Shown here one piece after another: positions 25,701 through 30,943 of a DNA stretch of 33,258 nt. Positions within the stretch are counted from its first letter, which is position 1. Each line of letters opens with the position of its first letter. The stretch covers positions 1 to 33,258 of the forward strand of contig CANRLC010000025.1 in assembly GCA_947631405.1 (NCBI GenBank), in the 5' to 3' direction. The DNA is from an uncultured Clostridia bacterium. GTDB lineage: Bacteria; Bacillota; Clostridia; Christensenellales; Aristaeellaceae. A model generated the notes under the pieces. That model saw nothing but the letters and a program-made list of their open reading frames with translations. It had not been told where the DNA came from and did not search any database. The position numbers were made by a program, and so were the translations under genes.

Positions 25701-27818
25701 ACCATCAAGGAGACGGCGGACGAGAGCAACACCAACGTCACCTATGATAAGGGCACTTGGACGCTGACCGTGGAAGTTGTGGAGAACGACGTACACGCGC
25801 TGGAGATCAAGAGCCATGTGATGGCGAAGGACGGCACCACGCCCGAGACGCCGGACGCGCTGGATGCGGTCTTCGCGAACACCTACACGACGACGGAAGC
25901 CAGCTTCACGCCGAGCGTGGAGAAGGTTGTCACCGGCACGGCCCCAACGAAGACGTTCACCTTCCAGTTGAAGGACGAGAACGGCAACGTGCTCGGCACG
26001 GCGACGGTGAACGGCGAAGGCACGGCGAGCTTTGAGCCGCTGACCTACGCGACGACGGGTACGTTCAACTACACCGTGAGCGAGGTTGCGGGCGACGACG
26101 CCGGATTCACCTACGACACGACGGTCTACAATCTGGCCGTGAGCGTTGAGGATGTGGGCGGCAAGCTTGAGGCGACGGGCGTCTACAACGCAGACCCGGC
26201 GATCAAGACGGCGACCTTCACCAACACCTACGAGGCGGCTCCGACCGACTACACGCCGGAAGTCGAGAAGGTCATCAAGGGCGAGAACCCGCCGGAGGAT
26301 GAGGTCTTCATCTTCAACCTGATCGACAGCGACGGGACGATCATCGACACCGTGCGGCTGTACGGCGCCGGTAAGACCTCGTTCGATCCCATCCATTACG
26401 AGGCGGCCGGAACCTACAACTACTCGATCGTCGAGGTCGATAACAAGACCAACAACTGGACGTTCGACGACACCGTGTACGGCCTGACCGTTGTGGTCAC
26501 CGACGTGGATGCCAAGCTCACCGTGAGCGCCGTGTATATGCTGAACGGTGCGCCCGTGCCGGATAACGGCATCGCGACCTTCACCAACACCTACACGCAG
26601 AGCGACACGAGCCTGGCGATCGGCGGCATCAAGCGCATGGCCGGCCGCGACTTCCAGCAGGGCGACACCTTCACCTTCACGCTGAGTGCGCAGACGGAGA
26701 ACGCTCCGATGCCCGCCCAGACGAGCGTGACCGTGACGCCTGCAAGCGGCAACGAGGTGGCGTACAGCTTCGGCGAGATCACCTACGATGCGGTCGCGAG
26801 CTACACCTACCGGATCACCGAGACCGCGTCCAACGCGATCGAGAACGTCACCTACGACACGACCGTGTGGACGGTCACCGTGGACGTCGTCCGCAACACG
26901 GACAACACGCTCACGGCGAACGCGACCTACACCTCTAACGCGACCGACGGCCGCCGCGCCGGTGAGTTCGTGAACACCTACACGATCCCCGAGATCGAGT
27001 ACGTCACGCTCGGCGGCACCAAGACCTGGGTCGATGATGGCAACTCCGCCGGCGTGCGGCCCGCGGCCATCGAGGTTGTGCTCTACGCGAACGGCGTGCC
27101 TCAGGGCAACGTCCCGACGTGGAGCAACACCGACAGCGACGTGTGGAGCTACTCCTTCGCCAACCTGCCCGCGACCACGGCGGACGGCACGCGCATCGTG
27201 TACACCGTGACCGAGACGCCTGTGCCGCTGTACGAGAGCACGCAGGACGGCATGAACTTCATCAACCGCCTCATCCCGCGCGAAGAGGTCGAGTACACCA
27301 GCGTGTCCGGCACCAAGCATTGGGATGACAGCGACAACGCCCGCGATGTCCGCCCGGCGTCTGTGACCATCGAGCTGCTGCGCAACGGCGAGGTCATCGA
27401 CCAGAGGACGGTCTCCGAGGCGAATGGCTGGAACTACTCCTTCACGAACCTGCCCACCGGCGACGGTTACGGCACCGCCTACACCTACGAGATCCGCGAG
27501 CAGATGGTGAGCGGTTACTACACGGTGTACGAGGGCTTCGACGTGACCAACGTCGAGCTGCCGACGCCTGTGCTGCACAGCTTCACGCCGGGTCAGGGAC
27601 AGTTCGTCTCCCGCCAGCGTCCGAACTTCGAGACGTACACCGAGGAAGAGCTGGAAGACCTGATCGACCTGTTCGACTATGGCGTACCTCTGTTCGGCAT
27701 GCTGCTGGGCACCGGCGATGAGACGCCGCTCTATCCGTTCGTCTTCGGCGGTGTCGGCGTGATCGCGCTGGCTGCGGCGCTGCTGATCGGCCGGAAGAAG
27801 AAGGCGAAGGCGCAATAA
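19722..27818 (+). CDS. Giant sortase-anchored repeat adhesin
   Basis: 2698-residue predicted surface protein. Order: signal peptide (1-~27), acidic spacer, SH3-like segment (~104-187), Cys/His motif CGLEAHTHTEACY...HVHDANC (~260-297). A choice-of-anchor-A-like head follows (~508-823; FDFHIFADEASLN, TNGNVAANVLHGN, then GFFGTVLAPDSDL and INGTVIGKK). Next come a CnaB-like linker (~826-924) and about twelve Spy0128-like repeats of ~110-140 residues (~925-2423), each with a xxK(x)VxG strand, an acidic residue in Y(T/N)(I/V)xE and a terminal xNTY. Such Lys/Glu/Asn sets form intramolecular isopeptide bonds in known pilins. Two CnaB domains (GTKTWVDD, GTKHWDDS) end at ~2617. The sorting signal is LLGTG (2661-2665) plus a hydrophobic helix and RKKKAKAQ. 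The ATG at 19722 follows AAGGAGG. The ligand is unknown. Confidence 0.9.
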   Translation: MKKWVSTLLSILLLLNNFVTPISAIAETTADEQQTPVVETLDGEEDASIPEETGSDAPDEEDDAPAVVLIDGIDVIEELDGNGDSADETVQTGEESEDEGDASNYSAFVSGYAYTAASCDVYDNFDLADDELAAHVMGTLEAGQLVYAIDRYGDGVSDDDWMRIAFAVEQDGVIDFAQVYVPVSSLNAVPAEETDALKAELAAADNAASFDGKPLTPAAFSLKIAAPAADDQQADEEEEEDTSGDVPAPLPPVATVYEFACGLEAHTHTEACYNEAGEPTCGLVEHVHDANCLAAAQFEQPEEQPDYHWEEEEPTQSEETAEPITELQTQCGNSIITLTADPGVIPDGAELVAYPVDDPHVMISIFQAVPAGMDLESYAAYDIKLLVDGEEVEPSDDVHVEITNAISTVSLFSANVNEKQTVVFHISDEGAIPMTGLRDVTSTVRFDAPHFSIYAVAVFTLKTVDGTQNGERVKLPPIEEYYQTKTKNGHIKVTIDGHEEDIDLNSPAFDFHIFADEASLNQHTNGNVAANVLHGNGINFGNNQYKNSGFDQEVYIGERADGLGSIAGGGRVIIGSTVYWTEVDNGNHVAIGTAAVAYQDGKPGYWKDGQWVEITDWSTYKQASDRMYTNDVYQEQAGYGRYLDIEAELGKLSDTSKKLANATVTDGVKVEQDGTDTFRHKIDTKGKGDVVIVDIVASKYTTTDIFNVWTEPGQTVVINVDVTNMKDLSQWESHLNGLGNAENSIYYDCNLIWNFYTKDAANNKVPCADELKVGSGNGFFGTVLAPDSDLVSYGAINGTVIGKKTHQNGNESHQMFFHTGNSARYTVNKQLIDDPSAGKKTFYFALFYDKEGTNRVKDSPVVAVDVMPGETAGAYFYDLDEQYYVFETDASGNRITGGNYAIGGNGGTLGGSKTETTIVNSHKAAYAPQVHKTVIGAVDPNKVFEFVLTDGKGYTDTAEVKGAGTASFKTIEYDTDGTYTYTIKETAGDDDGITYDRGTWTVTVKVAKNDGKLSIASVNYAYSAPDSEHTASDYAEFVNRGPEKDEASFEPKVEKIVEAAPGSAIPDEFSAKFDFTLTLTAAKPESGVDMKIGDTKETFVTWTKDGPNEAATFGEVKFTEAGEYTFEIKEKKGDVKNVTYNTDPQTITVKVESKDGKLTATADPVSAKVTVTNTYEEQKAYFTPGVEKVVTGPVRDDEKNKTFTFDLTCEPKTGVTLGNTHVVVNEYDKVFNFGEVTFTQEGEYTFTITEVKPNPVPKGWTYAEPQTITVVVAPGKDGKLEAKVKDDGVAYVTAVNTYERADGSLTLKVKKNVTGPVSKADEDKEFTFELTADASNPAGATLPDNTTVTVTAKDDAKAFGDIEFTEPGVYKFTITEVKPEPVPNGWTYAEPQTVTVEVTDVGGKLATNYTDDTYTVTAVNTYGHEDGGFELGVKKSITGPVSADAKDKTFKFTLSAVDGNPAGATLTGQTTLEVTADGQPAYFGGIEFTEAGTYKFTLAEDKTGETAGWDYFDDKTITVEVKDVDGKLVATADGQASPYVVTAVNDYERADGSLTLKVKKNVTGPVSKADEDKTFTFELKADANNPAGATLPDNTTVTVTAKDDAKAFGDIEFTEPGVYTFTITEDKTGETDGWHYFEGETITVEVTDVGGKLATNYTDDTYTVTAVNTYTTTEASFTPSVEKVVTGTAPTKTFTFQLKDENGNVLGTATVNGEGTASFEPLTYATTGTFNYTVSEVAGDDAGFTYDTTVYNLAVTVEDVGGKLEATGVYNADPAIKAAKFTNEYTTKEATADFPFVKTMQGRDFQTGDSFTFTLKALTNPAPLPEKTSVTLEPTEGHEIGGTFGTATYTAVGGYDYTITEEKGTAKGVTYDGTTWRVHVEVTDNGEGQLVATTTFNDKESEVGAQFTNTYTYSDDPTIQPGVRKTLDIVGGDKAPEDLTFTFTLTDENEDSTGMVMPQQTEITVKATELVDNKDWTEKFGEIAFHKAGTYTFTIKETADESNTNVTYDKGTWTLTVEVVENDVHALEIKSHVMAKDGTTPETPDALDAVFANTYTTTEASFTPSVEKVVTGTAPTKTFTFQLKDENGNVLGTATVNGEGTASFEPLTYATTGTFNYTVSEVAGDDAGFTYDTTVYNLAVSVEDVGGKLEATGVYNADPAIKTATFTNTYEAAPTDYTPEVEKVIKGENPPEDEVFIFNLIDSDGTIIDTVRLYGAGKTSFDPIHYEAAGTYNYSIVEVDNKTNNWTFDDTVYGLTVVVTDVDAKLTVSAVYMLNGAPVPDNGIATFTNTYTQSDTSLAIGGIKRMAGRDFQQGDTFTFTLSAQTENAPMPAQTSVTVTPASGNEVAYSFGEITYDAVASYTYRITETASNAIENVTYDTTVWTVTVDVVRNTDNTLTANATYTSNATDGRRAGEFVNTYTIPEIEYVTLGGTKTWVDDGNSAGVRPAAIEVVLYANGVPQGNVPTWSNTDSDVWSYSFANLPATTADGTRIVYTVTETPVPLYESTQDGMNFINRLIPREEVEYTSVSGTKHWDDSDNARDVRPASVTIELLRNGEVIDQRTVSEANGWNYSFTNLPTGDGYGTAYTYEIREQMVSGYYTVYEGFDVTNVELPTPVLHSFTPGQGQFVSRQRPNFETYTEEELEDLIDLFDYGVPLFGMLLGTGDETPLYPFVFGGVGVIALAAALLIGRKKKAKAQ
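24723..25052 (+). repeat. Near-identical internal repeat, copy 1 (adhesin domain 7)
   Basis: This 330-bp stretch matches 25878-26207 at a constant offset of 1155 bp with only four differences by eye. It encodes the repeat beginning NTYTTTEASFTPSVEKVV. Confidence 0.9.
25878..26207 (+). repeat. Near-identical internal repeat, copy 2 (adhesin domain 10)
   Basis: Second copy of the 330-bp unit. The abrupt ends of identity and the in-frame spacing point to recent duplication or gene conversion. Domains 4 and 6 (from about 23613 and 24360) form a second, less perfect pair. Confidence 0.9.
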
Positions 27819-29197
27819 TGAACAAGGGACTCAAAGCCCTGCTGATCGTCGTCGCGCTGGCCTGCTTCGGGATCGCGCTCTCGTACCCGATACGGTACGA
27901 GATGCAGACCCGGAGCAACCAGCAGACGATGCAGCGGCTGTCAGACCTGCGTGAAGCGGGACTGCGCAGCGCGACGCAGGCATCGGCCCAGCCCGACGGG
28001 ACTGCGGCCCCTGCCTCGCAGGGCGGCCCTGTTACAAGCGACAAAACGTCTAAGGTAGAGACGGAGGCCGTTCCCGTTGAGGGGACGGCCCCGCCGATAC
28101 CTGCGGAAGATCGCGCGGAGGAGACCGCACGCGAGGGCGCAGAGGCCGCGCCGACGGACGAGACGTCGCCCGAGGCGGGCCGCACAGACGCGCCGGACGC
28201 GACGACGGCCCCCGTAGGAGGCAACGCCGAGACGGCTGTGATCGCCGCGCCGTTGGACGGCAAAGCGGCCTTGGACGGGAGCGTCACGCGCACGCCGGAG
28301 GCCCCGGCTTCCAACGGCGAGGACGCGCAGAAGGCGACGGCTTCTCAGGGCACGAACGCTTCGGAGGCTTCGGTGACCGATGGCGCAGGCGCGCAAAAGG
28401 CGACGGCTTCGCAAGGGGCGAACGCGCAGGCGGCATCGGCCTCTGAGAGCGCAGGTGCGCAGACGGCGGCAAGCGTCGCCCCCCCCGCGCCGACGCCGTC
28501 CCCGTCTCCGTCGCCCACCCCATCCCCGACGCCGGATCGAACCATCCGCACGGGGGCTTTGCCCTACACGCTCAAGGAAAAGGTCGAGCTGGACGAATCG
28601 CGCATCCTGCCGCAGTATCAGGAGCTGTACGCGCTCAACCACGATATGGTCGGCTGGATCACGGTGCAGAACAGCGACATCGACTATCCCGTCGTGCAGT
28701 GCGAGGACAGCGACTACTATCTCAAGCACGACTTCTTCGGCGAGGAGAACAAGAACGGCCAGATCATTCTGGATACGCTCTGCGATCCGTACACGCCGAG
28801 CTACAACCTCATCATCAGCGGACACAACATGAAGAACGAGAGCATGTTCTCTCGCCTCTACGAGTATTTCCGCTATAAGGAAGACTGGAAAAAGCACAAG
28901 TTCATCGAGTTTGACACGCTCATGGAGCAGCGGTATTATGTGGTGATCGCGGCCTTCTTCAGCGCCAATTACGACGAGGACGAGGAGGGCTTCCGCTACA
29001 ACACGGACATCCGCTACCGCGTGGACGCGGAACAGTGGCTCGACGAGGTGCGCACCTACCAGCTCTACGACACGGGCCTCGACGCCGGGTTCGGCGACGA
29101 GTTTCTGACGCTCACGACATGCAACAGTAACCGCAGGAAAAACGGACGTTTCGTGGTGATTTGCAGAAGAATCCGGGAAGGGGAGACGATCGAATGA
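27818..29197 (+). CDS. Class B sortase with long disordered spacer
   Basis: Membrane transpeptidase likely to anchor the adjacent adhesin to peptidoglycan. The 459-residue product has an N-terminal membrane anchor (~5-24) and a low-complexity Ala/Thr/Glu/Pro spacer (~45-220) with two (D/G)AQKATASQG(T/A)NA units. A Pro/Ser stretch PPAPTPSPSPSPTPSPTPD (~222-241) precedes the catalytic domain (~245-459). In that domain, His336 (SGHNMK), Cys435 (LTTCNS) and Arg444 (NGRFVV) form the sortase triad; DMVGWITV, IDYPVVQ and FFGEENKNGQIILD are class B features. Typical SrtB proteins are about 230-280 residues, so the spacer is unusual. The ATG shares its first base with the adhesin's TAA, so translation is coupled. 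It overlaps the next gene by 4 bp. Confidence 0.93.
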   Translation: MNKGLKALLIVVALACFGIALSYPIRYEMQTRSNQQTMQRLSDLREAGLRSATQASAQPDGTAAPASQGGPVTSDKTSKVETEAVPVEGTAPPIPAEDRAEETAREGAEAAPTDETSPEAGRTDAPDATTAPVGGNAETAVIAAPLDGKAALDGSVTRTPEAPASNGEDAQKATASQGTNASEASVTDGAGAQKATASQGANAQAASASESAGAQTAASVAPPAPTPSPSPSPTPSPTPDRTIRTGALPYTLKEKVELDESRILPQYQELYALNHDMVGWITVQNSDIDYPVVQCEDSDYYLKHDFFGEENKNGQIILDTLCDPYTPSYNLIISGHNMKNESMFSRLYEYFRYKEDWKKHKFIEFDTLMEQRYYVVIAAFFSANYDEDEEGFRYNTDIRYRVDAEQWLDEVRTYQLYDTGLDAGFGDEFLTLTTCNSNRRKNGRFVVICRRIREGETIE

Positions 29198-29988
29198 AAA
29201 AGCTGATCGCGCTGTTTGTTGCCCTGCTGCTCCTGTACGCCGTCCCCGCCAGTGCTGCGCAGTGGGCGGATGGCCGCAGCCCGCAGCAACCGTATCTCGG
29301 CGTGCCTGCCGTGGATTTCACGCAGACGCTCGGGTACATGATGTTTTATCCCAACGCGAAGATGGATGTCGGCACCGGCGTGCGCACGCTGTTCGTCTAT
29401 TTGCCGCGCGAGGACGTCTACGCCGGTTCCGGCGAGCTGACCCTGCGCACGCAGGAGGACAGGGACGCGTGGACGATCGCGTTCAACGACACGCAGTACG
29501 TCCACCAGCGCGAGATGGTCGAGGACGAGTTGGTCAGCATGCAGTGGGGCAGCGGCACCTGCTTTGAGATCACGCTGCCCGTGTCGGTGAAGATCGACCG
29601 CCATTACTACGTCGATCTGGCGCGCGACTGCATTATCTCAAACGACAACACGGTCAGCAACCCGGCGCGCGACGGCGAGGAGACGTGGTCGTTTGACACG
29701 AAGTCCGAATACGGCGTCAGCGAGATGTCCTACCGCCGCATGCTGGCCGACGGCAGCTACGAGGAGGGCATCGTGAACCCGCAGCCCGGCGACGAGATTC
29801 GCTTCGACCTCGTCCTCGGCGGCGAGGCCAAGACGGCGGCGCTCTTCCAGCTCAGCGGGGCCAACTTCACGACCGCCTCCTATACGGAGAGCGCCGAGGT
29901 AATCGGCTCCGTCACGGAGGACGACCCCGCTTGGGGCGTGCTGTTCCTGGATGCCTCGGGCAACCAGATCGCGCAGATCACGTTCTGA
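29194..29988 (+). CDS. Secreted protein of unknown function in sortase operon
   Basis: I do not recognise a family. The 264-residue product starts with a clear signal peptide (MKKLIALFVALLLLYAVPASAA, cleavage near residue 22). The rest is polar, apparently beta-rich, and has two Cys residues (in SGTCFEI and ARDCIIS), which could form a disulfide. There is no sorting motif, lipobox or second membrane helix, so it is probably released or held non-covalently. The ATG at 29194 follows GGGGAGA and overlaps the sortase stop by 4 bp, the last gene before a terminator. Its coupling suggests a job with the adhesin or sortase, such as assembly factor or ligand; this is inference. Confidence 0.8.
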   Translation: MKKLIALFVALLLLYAVPASAAQWADGRSPQQPYLGVPAVDFTQTLGYMMFYPNAKMDVGTGVRTLFVYLPREDVYAGSGELTLRTQEDRDAWTIAFNDTQYVHQREMVEDELVSMQWGSGTCFEITLPVSVKIDRHYYVDLARDCIISNDNTVSNPARDGEETWSFDTKSEYGVSEMSYRRMLADGSYEEGIVNPQPGDEIRFDLVLGGEAKTAALFQLSGANFTTASYTESAEVIGSVTEDDPAWGVLFLDASGNQIAQITF

Positions 29989-30000
29989 TGGACTTGCAAA

Positions 30001-30030
30001 GGGCCGGCGGCGCAAGCTGCCGGCCTTTTT
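30001..30030 (+). terminator. Rho-independent terminator of the adhesin operon
   Basis: GGCCGGC (30002-30008) pairs with GCCGGCC (30019-30025), with additional inner pairs, followed by five T residues. Confidence 0.92.
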
Positions 30031-30087
30031 GTGGAGAGCCGAAAGTGAGGCTTGATTGACAAAATCGGGGTTTGTGAGGAAGAAGCA

Positions 30088-30588
30088 ATGACAATAGAAT
30101 ATAGAAAAGCAGAGCTAAATGATATTGAAGAAATATGTAACATGGTTCATGATGCTGTAGATGTTATGGAGCGAGATCATATTTTCCAGTGGGATGATTT
30201 ATATCCCGCAAAAGGAGATTTTCGGAAAGATATTCAGAAAGGTCAACTTTTTGTTGGGCTAGTAAATGGGGAAATAGCGGTTATATACACCCTTAATCAA
30301 GAATGTGATAGAGAATATGAAAACGGTAAATGGAAATATATGGATGAGCCTTTTTATATCGTACATAGGCTTTGCGTGAATCCAACTTTTCAAAATGAAG
30401 GAATTGCTCATTCTACACTATTACATATTGAGAAGCAATTAAAGGAAATAGGCATTCATATCATTCGCTTAGATGTATTTTCAAATAACCCATTTGCATT
30501 AAGGCTATATCATTCTTTGGGTTATTTGAAAGTTGGTTATGCCGATTGGCGCAAAGGGAGATTCTTCTTGATGGAAAAGTGTTTTTAG
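30088..30588 (+). CDS. GNAT-family N-acetyltransferase
   Basis: Predicted acetyl-CoA-dependent acetyltransferase of 166 residues. Motif A is recognisable in VHRLCVNPTFQNEGIAHSTL, where QNEGIA matches the (Q/R)xxGx(G/A) pyrophosphate-binding loop; motif B is in LDVFSNNPFALRLYHSLGY. The start at 30088 follows GAGGA; a TTG at 30052 is unlikely. The gene is strikingly A+T-rich with AT-ending codons (AAA, GAA, ATA, TTT), unlike all neighbours, which suggests recent acquisition from a low-G+C Firmicute. No mobile-element remnants are visible. The acceptor substrate is unknown. Confidence 0.88.
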   Translation: MTIEYRKAELNDIEEICNMVHDAVDVMERDHIFQWDDLYPAKGDFRKDIQKGQLFVGLVNGEIAVIYTLNQECDREYENGKWKYMDEPFYIVHRLCVNPTFQNEGIAHSTLLHIEKQLKEIGIHIIRLDVFSNNPFALRLYHSLGYLKVGYADWRKGRFFLMEKCF

Positions 30589-30634
30589 CTATAAGTTCCC
30601 GTTTGTCGGTGTTGTGATTCACAAAGCGCGTTCC

Positions 30635-30676
30635 AGAAAAGCCTTTTCTTCCGCGAGAGGAGAACGGGCTTTTTCT
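30635..30676 (+). terminator. Terminator-like hairpin after the GNAT gene
   Basis: AGAAAAGCC (30635-30643) pairs with GGCTTTTTCT (30667-30676) with one extra T; the interior can add pairs. The remaining 30677-30845 holds no gene. It is partly A+T-rich and contains ATGAA/TTCAT at about 30751-30762. Confidence 0.6.
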
Positions 30677-30845
30677 ATGCAGAAAGCAGATGACTCTGAC
30701 GTCGACGCCGCGCAGTTCGCGGCAAAGCAGGCGAGAAAGGGCAATTCAAAAATGAAGTTTCATGCTTTGAACTTTTAATTTTTATTCGTGAACGGATTAA
30801 AACGCGATAAAAATGCAGGAATTGAATTTTAGACTTGTATTTTTG

Positions 30846-30874
30846 TTGACTTGCGCGTCCAATTGGACTATACT
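30846..30874 (+). promoter_or_regulatory. Sigma-A promoter of amt
   Basis: TTGACT (30846-30851) and TATACT (30869-30874) are separated by 17 bp, about 70 bp upstream of the amt start. Confidence 0.82.
30857..30868. promoter_or_regulatory. Palindromic operator candidate in the amt promoter
   Basis: GTCCAATTGGAC is a perfect 12-bp palindrome filling the spacer and abutting the -10 box. A protein bound there would block RNA polymerase. The regulator is unknown; nitrogen control is inferred from the target gene. Confidence 0.55.
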
Positions 30875-30943
30875 TCCACCAGCGCGGGAAATGGACGAGG
30901 CCGTCCGGCGCGCCGCGCAAATGCTTTGAAAGGGGACATTCGT

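Noticed and set aside
19863-27815. A 2650-residue open frame on the minus strand across the adhesin gene
   Set aside because: It is a shadow of the G/C-ending codon use on the plus strand: it has no ribosome binding site, signal or domain logic, and the plus frame has a full domain architecture.
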